Notes: a model not told the origin generated them from the sequence alone. Positions 1-6,154 are shown, numbered from the stretch's first letter. The stretch is 42,035 bases of DNA from 2-01-FULL-40-13 sp964433155 (GCA_964433155.1 CAYSQE010000013.1:1-42035); one strand, 5' to 3'. Numbers and translations are program-made.

Positions 1-410
1 GATCGAATTCCAGCAAGCTCGAGCCTTTGTTTGATGTATTGTGGCGATGGCCCAATCTGCACTCCATCAATAATTACAGCCAGAACTCGATTGGTCAATT
101 TGTTTTCATCTTCAATTGCCAGTCTGAAATTATTTTCAGATAGTGTTGGAAGTTTAAATGTTTTCTTTATCAACTTGGCTTTTTTTCCAAAGCGTGGCAA
201 GATAGCAGAAGCCTCTCTGGCAATTCCAATAACAGATGCCATATCAATTCTATTGGAGGTCACCTCTATATCATAGACAAAATCACCAGTAACCTTTGTC
301 ACCGATTCCACTGATGGACCGGATAATGACAAATATTTTCGAATTTCTGCCGGCGCTGCGTCAGTTTCCAAATATTCCAATAACCATGTATGAGTTATTT
401 TGATATTCAT
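1..410 (-). CDS. pheT: Phenylalanine-tRNA ligase beta subunit, N-terminal part (runs off window)
   Basis: The minus strand from the ATG at 410 is open to the window edge (136 codons). It encodes the start of the beta subunit of PheRS, which with PheS charges tRNA-Phe. Visible hallmarks are the B1-like opening (MNIKITHTWLLEYLET), the stretch YDIEVTSNRIDMASVIGIA, and GPSPQYIKQRLELAGIR near the truncated end, all typical of bacterial PheT. Translation begins directly at this B1 region, so the EMAP/OB tRNA-binding domain found at the N terminus of many PheT proteins is absent; this is a short form. The ATG lies one base from the pheS stop, so the two subunits are translationally coupled. The 3' part is outside the window. 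Confidence 0.92.
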   Translation of the reverse strand, partial: MNIKITHTWLLEYLETDAAPAEIRKYLSLSGPSVESVTKVTGDFVYDIEVTSNRIDMASVIGIAREASAILPRFGKKAKLIKKTFKLPTLSENNFRLAIEDENKLTNRVLAVIIDGVQIGPSPQYIKQRLELAGIR

Positions 411-411
411 A

Positions 412-1488
412 TTAAAATTGTTCTAAGAATCTAATATCGTTTTCGTACATTATCCTCAGGTCATCCAGTTGAATTCCTTCCTTCATCATTATGCATCTTT
501 CTGGCCCTATACCAAAAGCCCAGCCTGAGTATCTATCCGGATCAATGCCTCCGGCCCTTAAAACATTTGGGTGAACCATCCCAGCTCCGCCTAATTCAAG
601 CCATCCAGATTTACAAACTTTACATTTGATTTTGTTAGGCATGATAAAACCAGTTCCATTGCATACTCCACAACTTACGTCCACCTCAAAGGAAGGCTCG
701 GTAAATTGGAAATGGAACGGTCTCAACCTCGTCTCGCGGTTTTCTCCGAAAAACTCTTTAGCAAAATAGTCTATCGTCCCCTTTAAATGAGTAATATTTA
801 TATTTTTATCCACACAGAGTCCTTCAAATTGGTGAAACATTGGGGTATGAGAAGTATCCCAATTTGGACGATAGCATTTGGCGATGTTGATCATTCGAAT
901 AGGAGCCTGTCTTCCAGCAGGCAGGGATTTTTTCAGCCTAATCATCTCCCTGACTTGACCAGATGAAGTGTGTGGAGTAAGTATCATTTTTCCATACCTT
1001 GGATGCTCTGGCGCATTGATAAAGAAGGTTTCAAAATCATCTCGTGCTGGGTGGCCTTTGGGCATATTTAGGGAGTCAAACGAAAAGTATTCCCACTCCA
1101 CCTCAGGATATGACATTCGAATAAAGCCTATTTTTTGAAAGATTTTGCTTATCTCCTCAATGGCATATGTTACCAGATGAAGACTACCTTTCGGATATTT
1201 TTTTCCAGGTAGTGTAACATCATAATATTCATTATTTCCTTCACGTTCCACTAGTTCAGTTTCTTTAACAGCGATTGATCGATTAACTGCAGTTTTGAGC
1301 TCGTTTATTTTTCTTCCGTAATCCTTCTTTTCCTCTTGCTTTAATTTATTAATAGATTGAAGTAATTTATTGATTAAACCTTTACGACCAAAATATTTTA
1401 TTTTAAAACTTTGTAGTTGTTGAAGTGATTTTATTTTTTGTAGTTCGTTTTTATACTGTAATTGGAGTTTATCTACGTCTGTAACCAT
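412..1488 (-). CDS. pheS: Phenylalanine-tRNA ligase alpha subunit
   Basis: Catalytic subunit of PheRS, 358 aa, close to the family norm of about 330-350. An N-terminal coiled-coil arm (about 1-80) is followed by the class II aminoacyl-tRNA synthetase core with FHQFEG (motif 2 region), FEVDVSCGVC, GAGMVHPNVL and the motif 3 region WAFGIGPER. Two CxxC pairs (CGVC and CKVC) suggest a small zinc-binding loop, also seen in some other bacterial PheS. An extra SLPAGRQ heptapeptide sits just before the conserved PIRMI strand and is encoded by an imperfect palindrome (906-925), see findings. The gene is downstream of rplT with 26 nt between them, so there is no room for a pheM-type Phe leader peptide. 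Confidence 0.95.
   Translation of the reverse strand: MVTDVDKLQLQYKNELQKIKSLQQLQSFKIKYFGRKGLINKLLQSINKLKQEEKKDYGRKINELKTAVNRSIAVKETELVEREGNNEYYDVTLPGKKYPKGSLHLVTYAIEEISKIFQKIGFIRMSYPEVEWEYFSFDSLNMPKGHPARDDFETFFINAPEHPRYGKMILTPHTSSGQVREMIRLKKSLPAGRQAPIRMINIAKCYRPNWDTSHTPMFHQFEGLCVDKNINITHLKGTIDYFAKEFFGENRETRLRPFHFQFTEPSFEVDVSCGVCNGTGFIMPNKIKCKVCKSGWLELGGAGMVHPNVLRAGGIDPDRYSGWAFGIGPERCIMMKEGIQLDDLRIMYENDIRFLEQF
906..925. repeat. Intragenic palindrome encoding SLPAGRQ within pheS
   Basis: A 20-bp imperfect palindrome lies in frame inside pheS and is read as a PAGRQ-type peptide. Family alignment from memory has KPPIR-like sequence here, so the heptapeptide looks like an insertion in a surface loop. 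From general memory, PAGRQ peptides of similar palindromic origin recur in unrelated CPR proteins; I could not check this. Confidence 0.6.
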
Positions 1489-1514
1489 TTAGCAATAAAA
1501 CAATGTAACAATGT

Positions 1515-1859
1515 TTATCTCACTTTTTCAACAATCTTTTCAAACACCTTTGGATGTTCAACGGCAATTTGAGCCAATACCTTCCGATCAAGTCCTACTT
1601 TTTTTTCCTTAAGTTTATGGATAAATTCGTTATATTTCATTCCCAGTGAGTCTAAAGCGGCATTTAACCTTATAATCCATAATGTCCTGAAGTCTCTTTT
1701 TCTGTCTTTTCTACCAACATATGCGTATTGGCCTGCATGAAGAACTGCTTCCTTGGCTTTTTTAATTTGCTTGTGTCTCGTCATCCAATATCCCTTTGCA
1801 AACTTCAGCACCTTTTTATGACGACGCCTAGTTGTAGTTCCGCCTTTTATTCTAACCAT
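1515..1859 (-). CDS. rplT: 50S ribosomal protein L20
   Basis: 114 aa, the usual length for L20, an early-assembling 23S-binding protein. The basic N-terminal extension (MVRIKGGTTTRRRHKKVL, then KGYW) and the conserved RKRDFRTLWIIRLNAA block identify it. It sits between rpmI (6 nt away) and pheS in the classic infC-rpmI-rplT order. L20 is known to repress its own operon translationally in several bacteria; I see no clear L20 operator mimic here, but could not fold the RNA. Confidence 0.97.
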   Translation of the reverse strand: MVRIKGGTTTRRRHKKVLKFAKGYWMTRHKQIKKAKEAVLHAGQYAYVGRKDRKRDFRTLWIIRLNAALDSLGMKYNEFIHKLKEKKVGLDRKVLAQIAVEHPKVFEKIVEKVR

Positions 1860-1865
1860 TATCTA

Positions 1866-2060
1866 TCATGCTTTCCCTAGCATTTTTTTAATTTTAACTC
1901 TGTATTTTCCAGTTACTTTTTTCATCTGCTTCAATCTCCTAATTTGCTTTTTGCTCTTTTTTGATCTCAAATGTCTAGAGTAATGAGGTCTATGCAACAG
2001 TTTACCCTTTTTTGTTAGTCTAAAACGTTTGGCTGCAGATTTACGTGTTTTCTGTTTCAT
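1866..2060 (-). CDS. rpmI: 50S ribosomal protein L35
   Basis: 64 aa, highly basic, with the L35 signature KTRKSAAKRFRLTKKGKL followed by RHLRSKKSKKQIRRLK. This is the normal size for the family and the expected position between infC and rplT. The start is the ATG at 2060, 16 nt after the infC stop. No competing start is visible. Confidence 0.96.
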   Translation of the reverse strand: MKQKTRKSAAKRFRLTKKGKLLHRPHYSRHLRSKKSKKQIRRLKQMKKVTGKYRVKIKKMLGKA

Positions 2061-2076
2061 AAATGTATTATGTTTG

Positions 2077-2610
2077 TTACTTCTTTCTAGCCACTACCGA
2101 CCGCATCACTCTTCCCTCAAACCTCGGCGGTTTGGAGACATTAATTTCCCCTAGTGTCGATATAAATTTATTAATAAGATCAAAGGCCATACTTTTTTTT
2201 CCAAGTTCTCTTCCTCGCAAAGTCAAATTCAGTCTAACTTGATTACCGTCTACTAAAAACTCTTTAGCTTTATTTTCTAACCTCTGTAAATCTGCCGGAG
2301 CGATAAAAAGCGATAAACTAATATCTTTAACGATGCTTTTTTTAATACCTTTTCGAGCTTCCTTTTGCCTTTTTTCCTCCTGATAGAGAAACTTTTTAAA
2401 ATCTATGATCTTAGCTACGGGCGGATTGGCTTTTGGAGCTATAAGAACAAGGTCTTCTTCTGATTCAAATGCCTTTTTAATGGCGTCAAATTTGCTTAAA
2501 ATTCCGACCTGCTTTCCCTCGTGATTAATGACGCGCAAGGTTGGCGCTTCAATCCTTTGATTAAGAAAATAAAATTTTCTTTTCGGTCTTGGCCTATAGA
2601 AATTTCTCAA
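2077..2610 (-). CDS. infC: Translation initiation factor IF-3
   Basis: 177 aa, the standard two-domain IF-3. The N-domain begins at NQRIEAPTLRVIN, a basic linker (KRQKEARKGIKKS) follows, and the C-domain contains RLNLTLRGRE and PRFEGRVM. IF-3 binds the 30S subunit and edits start-site selection. The only start that keeps the whole N-domain is TTG at 2610; rare start codons are characteristic of infC, where they allow IF-3 to limit its own synthesis. The start lies 17 nt inside the 3' end of thrS, so the genes overlap and are probably coupled. Confidence 0.95.
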   Translation of the reverse strand: MRNFYRPRPKRKFYFLNQRIEAPTLRVINHEGKQVGILSKFDAIKKAFESEEDLVLIAPKANPPVAKIIDFKKFLYQEEKRQKEARKGIKKSIVKDISLSLFIAPADLQRLENKAKEFLVDGNQVRLNLTLRGRELGKKSMAFDLINKFISTLGEINVSKPPRFEGRVMRSVVARKK

Positions 2611-4363
2611 TTTGAGTCTTCAGTTTTTGTATGAACTCATTAATATCCATTAATCCCAAGTCTTTTCCCTCTCTTGTTCTGATAGATGCTTTATAAACTT
2701 TATTAACTTTATAACTTTCTAACTCGTTCTTTCCAATTATAACCATATAGGGAATCTTTTGCAAGGTCGCTTCACGGATTTTTGCTCCGATTGTCTTATT
2801 TTCATGATCTAAATAGACTCTTATTCCCGAATCTAATAAATACTTTTCCACCTCTTTGGCAAAACTAATTTGCTTATCTGAAATGGTAAGAACTGCAACT
2901 TGGATGGGGGAGAGCCAGAGAGGAAAAGCTCCCGCATAATGTTCAATTAAAATTCCCATAAATCTTTCAATTGACCCGATCATTGCAATATGTAGAATTG
3001 CGGGCGCAGCTTCTTTACCTTTTTCATTAATGAACTTCATCTGGAAATTAAGAGATTGTGCAAAGTCTAGTTGAACTGTAGAACATTGCCACTCTCTTCC
3101 AATAGAATCCCTGATTAAAAAATCAATTTTTGGACCATAGAATGCAGCTTCACCCTCCCCAATAAATGACTCTAAATTCTGTTCACGAGCAGCGTCTTTT
3201 AATGAAGTTTCAGCAACTGACCATATTTTAGGATCTCCTATATATTTATCTGAATTTTTTTTATCTCTTGTAGATATTCTGACCCTATAAGACTCAAAAC
3301 CAAAATCTAATATTATTTCTTTTATCAACTTTATTACCTTTCTAAGTTCGTCACCAATATTTTTGCTGTAAGGTTTAACGAACGTATGAGTATCGTCGAT
3401 CGTTGCCGATCTAACTCTCAATAAGCCATTCAGTTCTCCGCTTTTTTCATATCTATAAACAGTTGCATTTTCTGCAATTCTTAATGGAAGCTCCTTATAG
3501 CTTCTTGGCTTTGACTGAAAAATTTTGAAATGATGTGGGCAGTTCATTGGTTTTAATATATAGTCTTCATTGTCAAGCTTCATTGGATTAAACATTGCAT
3601 CATACTTACCCCAATGCTTTGAGGTAACATAAATCTTTTTCCTCGCAATATGTGGGGTCCAAACAAACTGATAGTCATTACTCTTTTTTTTATTTATTAA
3701 ATAGTCCTCTATTGTTTTTCTAAGTATGTTGCCTTTCTGTGTAAAAAGTGGAAGTCCACCACCTATCTCATCAGATATAACAAATAAATCCTGTTCCTTT
3801 CCAATTTTCCGGTGGTCTCTTTTTTTCGCTTCCTCCCTTTGCCATAGATATTTGTCTAACTCTTCTTTGGTTGGAAAAATTGTTCCATAAATTCTCGTCA
3901 ACATTTTGTTTTTTTCATCACCTCGCCAATATGCACCAGCAATGGAAAGAAGCTTAAAATTCTTCAGCTCTTCCTTAGGATTATTGCTATGACCACCTTT
4001 ACAAAGATCAAGAAAATTACCCGGATCATTTTCTTTAAGTTTTTTTCCATCCTTGGCAAACTCACGAATGAGCTCAACTTTATAAGGATTTTTAGCAAAA
4101 TCTTTTAGCGCCTGTTCTACGGAGACTTCTTTCTCAACAAAAGGACCCCATGTTTTAAGTAGCTCCCTCATCCTCTTTTCAATTTTGGCTAAATCAGCCT
4201 CAGATATAGTCCATTTACCCATATCAAAGTCCTGATAAAAGCCGTTTTCTATTGAGGGCCCTATCGCATTGTGAGCACCAGGGTATAAATCTTTAACCGC
4301 AGCAGCCAGAAGATGCGCACACGAATGACGAAGATTGCTTAGATAATCCCTGTTTTTATTCAT
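2594..4363 (-). CDS. thrS: Threonine-tRNA ligase lacking the TGS domain
   Basis: 589 aa against about 640 for canonical ThrRS. The N-terminal TGS domain is missing and the protein starts directly with the editing domain (RHSCAH, an HxxxH motif at 13-17, and DLCKGGH at 119-125). The class II catalytic core follows, with predicted zinc ligands Cys275 (MNCPHH), His326 (DDTHTF) and His458 (LHIAMIG) corresponding to E. coli C334/H385/H511. The C-terminal anticodon-binding domain begins at about residue 485. It is the first structural gene of the operon and lies below a Thr-codon leader attenuator (4490-4625). Loss of TGS while keeping editing is known in some reduced lineages. Confidence 0.96.
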   Translation of the reverse strand: MNKNRDYLSNLRHSCAHLLAAAVKDLYPGAHNAIGPSIENGFYQDFDMGKWTISEADLAKIEKRMRELLKTWGPFVEKEVSVEQALKDFAKNPYKVELIREFAKDGKKLKENDPGNFLDLCKGGHSNNPKEELKNFKLLSIAGAYWRGDEKNKMLTRIYGTIFPTKEELDKYLWQREEAKKRDHRKIGKEQDLFVISDEIGGGLPLFTQKGNILRKTIEDYLINKKKSNDYQFVWTPHIARKKIYVTSKHWGKYDAMFNPMKLDNEDYILKPMNCPHHFKIFQSKPRSYKELPLRIAENATVYRYEKSGELNGLLRVRSATIDDTHTFVKPYSKNIGDELRKVIKLIKEIILDFGFESYRVRISTRDKKNSDKYIGDPKIWSVAETSLKDAAREQNLESFIGEGEAAFYGPKIDFLIRDSIGREWQCSTVQLDFAQSLNFQMKFINEKGKEAAPAILHIAMIGSIERFMGILIEHYAGAFPLWLSPIQVAVLTISDKQISFAKEVEKYLLDSGIRVYLDHENKTIGAKIREATLQKIPYMVIIGKNELESYKVNKVYKASIRTREGKDLGLMDINEFIQKLKTQIEKFL

Positions 4364-4396
4364 ATGAGTGATTATACAAAATAATAACTAACTATC

Positions 4397-4464
4397 CTCC
4401 TCATCTTACTTCAAAACTTAGCTCTTCGCTATCCGCTCGTCGTTTTGAAGAGCGATGTTAGGAG
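4397..4464 (-). repeat. Long hairpin element, family B copy 1 (thrS leader)
   Basis: Read on the minus strand, an outer stem (CTCCT/AGGAG plus CATC/GATG) encloses a perfect 9-bp inner stem CTTCAAAAC/GTTTTGAAG with a 24-nt loop. A second copy at 21160-21235 keeps 38 of 46 core bases, with a compensatory change in the inner stem (A-T to G-C) and an entirely different but still paired outer stem. An alternative pairing GCTCTTC/GAAGAGC overlaps the inner stem. The element lies between the attenuator and the thrS start codon. Confidence 0.7.
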
Positions 4465-4489
4465 CATTTAGATTGCGTAATCTATCTAC

Positions 4490-4513
4490 AAAAAAACCCT
4501 CCTTTCGGAGGGT
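4490..4513 (-). terminator. Intrinsic terminator of the thrS attenuator
   Basis: On the minus strand, ACCCTCC-GAAA-GGAGGGT forms a 7-bp, GC-rich stem with a GAAA tetraloop followed by seven U. Its 5' half (ACCCTCCG, 4513-4506) is also perfectly complementary over 8 nt to the upstream segment CGGAGGGT (4539-4532), which can act as antiterminator. It lies 127 nt before thrS with no gene between. Confidence 0.88.
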
Positions 4514-4528
4514 ATCATATACTTAAAA

Positions 4529-4558
4529 ACAACCCTCCGTTTACTTTGGAGTGGTTGT
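4529..4558 (-). promoter_or_regulatory. Competing leader hairpin (anti-antiterminator) of the thrS attenuator
   Basis: ACAACCACTCC (4558-4548) pairs with GGAGGGTTGT (4538-4529), ten pairs with a single bulged A. This hairpin sequesters the antiterminator segment. Its 5' arm overlaps the Thr codons of the leader peptide, so a ribosome stalled there would open it, as in classical amino-acid-operon attenuation. Confidence 0.85.
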
Positions 4559-4588
4559 GGTGCAATTTAATATTTTTGCGTTTATCAT
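4541..4588 (-). CDS. Threonine-rich leader peptide of the thrS operon
   Basis: A 15-codon ORF, MINAKILNCTTTTPK, with four consecutive threonine codons (ACC ACA ACC ACT at 4561-4550) and a stop immediately before the antiterminator segment. An in-frame ATG at 4606 would give a 21-aa version, but the predicted transcription start (about 4589) favours the shorter one. When Thr-tRNA is scarce, ribosomes should stall on the Thr run, free segment 2 and prevent termination, so that thrS is induced. The analogy is to thrL and pheM of E. coli; no homology is claimed. Confidence 0.85.
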   Translation of the reverse strand: MINAKILNCTTTTPK

Positions 4589-4596
4589 CTTTTTAT

Positions 4597-4625
4597 ACTC
4601 TACCATCAGACTAGCTTAAAGTCAA
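4597..4625 (-). promoter_or_regulatory. Promoter of the thrS leader and operon
   Basis: TTGACT (4625-4620), a 17-bp spacer and TAGAGT (4602-4597). The expected start of transcription falls at about 4590-4589, one or two bases before the leader-peptide ATG, so the leader would be translated from a leaderless message. Confidence 0.75.
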
Positions 4626-4662
4626 GAGACTTATTGATAGACTTTAGTAACTAGCAATCAGA

Positions 4663-5337
4663 TTATTTAGTTTTTGCTCCAAGATAAATCCTTCCCATTC
4701 CAAAGCGATCACTAGCGGCATAGAGAAGTGAACTCGCTGCGGAGTGACCGCTAATTATTGCCTGATGTTTTTGGATTGAATCAAAATATTTGCCAAAAGC
4801 TATCATTAATTCATCTACTTTTGTATATTTATCTCCATAGGGATTGATTCAAAAACCTTCGTGAAATATGTCGAAAGAGTATCCTAATATTCTATCTAAT
4901 CCACCAGCTGAATGAAGTAATTTAACTGGTCCATAAGATCCTCCCATTGCTGCTTTTAAGATTTTTCGATATTCAATGGAAAAACTTGGATACTTATCGA
5001 CACCTATAAATCTTTCGCTATCTAAATACTCTTGGATAGAATTTGGAAGTTCTGCTGTTCTAAAATGCTCGGAAAGAAGTATACCTGACATTGTAACTAC
5101 GCCACCCTCTTGTAAATAATCTAACATATTTTCCCAACCTTCCTCTATGGCGGGCAAGCTACTTTCAAGAATTTCTTGATCGGGATATTTTTCTTTTAAT
5201 TTATCATAGACAAAATCAGTATTATGTCGTAATCGAAGAACTAACTTACCGCCTTTCCAAAAGTAGGAACCGGGCCAGCTATTTGAAGATCTTTGATAGT
5301 CTTTCGGCAAATTCCTATTTTTAAATTCTCCTACCAT
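4663..5337 (-). pseudogene. Unknown protein gene interrupted by an in-frame TGA
   Basis: The reading frame from the ATG at 5337 runs 162 codons to a TGA at 4851-4849. It then stays open for 61 more codons (from INPYGDKYTKVDELMIAFG to YLGAKTK) and ends with TAA at 4665-4663, giving 224 aa if read through. Both halves look like normal soluble protein sequence with no signal peptide or membrane segment. I do not recognise the family. The stop could be a nonsense mutation (TGG to TGA would restore Trp), a sequencing error, or programmed readthrough. The downstream stop lies only about 40 bp from the thrS promoter. Confidence 0.6.
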
Positions 5338-5388
5338 AAAACAGCTTATTTTATCATATGAGCGTTAATATTGTTCGAGAGGATTTGT

Positions 5389-5448
5389 CCTGAAGCAGAA
5401 CAAAGTACGCTTCAGGGTCCTGTACCGATCTTTGATCTTGTACTGGGA
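5389..5448 (+). repeat. Two-hairpin palindromic repeat, family A copy 1
   Basis: Hairpin 1 is CCTGAAGC/GCTTCAGG around the loop AGAACAAAGTAC. Hairpin 2 is CCTGTAC/GTACTGG around a loop containing GATCTTTGATCT. The same architecture recurs at 9788-9846 with near-identical loops and compensatory stem changes. It lies 31 bp beyond the 3' end of tRNA-Val. Confidence 0.75.
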
Positions 5449-5478
5449 AACCTCTGGTCTTCCTGGCAATAAACGTTG

Positions 5479-5552
5479 TGGGCGCATCAGGACTTGAACC
5501 TGAGACCTTTACAATGTCAATGTAACGCTCTAGCCAACTGAGCTATGCGCCC
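5479..5552 (-). tRNA. tRNA-Val (anticodon GAC)
   Basis: A complete cloverleaf can be drawn. The acceptor is GGGCGCA/TGCGCCC, the D arm GCTC...GAGC, the anticodon stem TTACA/TGTAA with loop TTGACAT (anticodon GAC, Val), and the T arm TCAGG-TTCAAGT-CCTGA. The discriminator is A and CCA is not encoded. Its 5' 23 nt are read through by the 3' end of the upstream GIY-YIG ORF, and 19 nt of its anticodon arm are duplicated just before that ORF. Confidence 0.93.
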
Positions 5553-5796
5553 AATAATTTTTCAGAACTTTCTTCAAAAAATTTCTACCCCACTGAGTTT
5601 TAAAAAACTTCTCTCTACTCGTTGCATCTTGCTGATGTAAATATGCTTCATAATAAATCAACCTAAATGGGCGTCTATATTTAGTTATAAACACCTTACC
5701 ATCATTATGTTCTTGAAATCTTCTTTTTAAATTATCAGAATAGCCTGAATACAACTTCTTATCCTTTAGACTTCTTAAAACATAGACGTAAAACAT
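5530..5796 (-). CDS. Small GIY-YIG nuclease domain protein fused into tRNA-Val
   Basis: 88 aa. It opens with FYVYVLRSLKDKKLYSGYSDNLKRR, where the GIY-YIG strands appear as YVYV and YSG, followed by conserved R and EHN. The KYRRPFRLIYYEAYL and EKFFKTQWGR segments are typical of single-domain UPF0213/YhbQ-like GIY-YIG proteins. The last residues (WAHSSVG) are translated from the 5' end of the tRNA-Val gene and its stop codon lies in the D-loop. Immediately upstream is a 5' tRNA-Val half. This suggests an endonuclease gene inserted at a tRNA anticodon arm. Biochemical role unknown; mobility or DNA repair are possible. Confidence 0.85.
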   Translation of the reverse strand: MFYVYVLRSLKDKKLYSGYSDNLKRRFQEHNDGKVFITKYRRPFRLIYYEAYLHQQDATSREKFFKTQWGRNFLKKVLKNYWAHSSVG

Positions 5797-5889
5797 AATG
5801 TCAATGTAACGCTCTTCACCCGAACAAATTTTCCGATAATTTGTTTCCCGCGGAAAATTTGAACGGGTAAACCGCTGAGCTACGAGTCC
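5797..5889 (-). pseudogene. 5' half of a second tRNA-Val, with palindrome in the D loop
   Basis: On the minus strand GGACTCG-TA-GCTC starts a tRNA. The D loop is then expanded by a 51-bp inverted repeat (5818-5868), after which GAGC-G-TTACA-TTGACAT resumes and is cut just after the anticodon loop, where the GIY-YIG ORF begins. I find no matching CGAGTCC 3' acceptor nearby. The 19-nt segment AGAGCGTTACATTGACATT is identical to tRNA-Val at 5513-5531. It is preceded by a good promoter and so is probably transcribed. Confidence 0.7.
5818..5868. repeat. Palindrome inserted in the D loop of the tRNA-Val half
   Basis: 17-nt arms (ACCCGAACAAATTTTCC against GGAAAATTTGAACGGGT) pair at 15 positions around a 17-nt loop. 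The two central mismatches are AA/AA. Confidence 0.75.
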
Positions 5890-5903
5890 ATAAGTTAATG
5901 TAT

Positions 5904-5931
5904 ATTATAGCCCAGTTTTCTTGCTCTTCAA
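5904..5931 (-). promoter_or_regulatory. Promoter of the tRNA-Val half / GIY-YIG / tRNA-Val unit
   Basis: TTGAAG (5931-5926), a 16-bp spacer and TATAAT (5909-5904) on the minus strand, with transcription starting shortly before the tRNA-like 5' end at 5889. One transcript could carry the tRNA half, the nuclease ORF and intact tRNA-Val. Confidence 0.6.
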
Positions 5932-6054
5932 GCTCATTCTAAACGATTTAATGCTATAAGATTATACTCATGTCTGAAACTAAATTAATCCATATATCAA
6001 AAAACCCCTTCTTTTTAATCTAAGCTCTAGCTAAAGTACGCATTTATTACATAC

Positions 6055-6083
6055 TTGACAGGCTCATAGCCTTGTGCTATAAT
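6055..6083 (+). promoter_or_regulatory. Perfect consensus sigma-70 promoter
   Basis: TTGACA (6055-6060), a 17-bp spacer and TATAAT (6078-6083): an exact consensus, the strongest promoter I see in the window. The predicted start is about 6090, two bases before a terminator hairpin. Confidence 0.88.
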
Positions 6084-6089
6084 ACTATC

Positions 6090-6137
6090 ATATCCTAAGG
6101 TTTTTCTGCTTCGGCATAAAAGCTTTAGGATTTTTTT
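6090..6137 (+). ncRNA. Candidate 48-nt promoter-terminator small RNA or attenuator
   Basis: Directly after the consensus promoter an 18-bp stem (one mismatch, two G-U wobbles and one U-G wobble) is capped by a C-UUCG-G tetraloop (6107-6114) and followed by seven T (6131-6137). This is a textbook intrinsic terminator occupying essentially the whole transcript. There is no plus-strand gene upstream that it could serve. It could make a stable mini-RNA, or gate expression of the secreted protein gene at 6247. Confidence 0.65.
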
Positions 6138-6154
6138 ATGAGGTAGTGAATACT

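Noticed and set aside
31..276. 81-codon plus-strand ORF
   Set aside because: It is antisense to pheT, whose conserved protein sequence accounts for the region.
4364..4640. T-box riboswitch upstream of thrS
   Set aside because: No T-box AGGGTGGNACC-type antiterminator bulge or specifier loop is present; the leader-peptide attenuator explains the structures better.
4663..5337. Selenocysteine or global UGA recoding
   Set aside because: Many other genes in the window end in TGA and no Sec machinery or convincing SECIS is visible; a local nonsense change is simpler.
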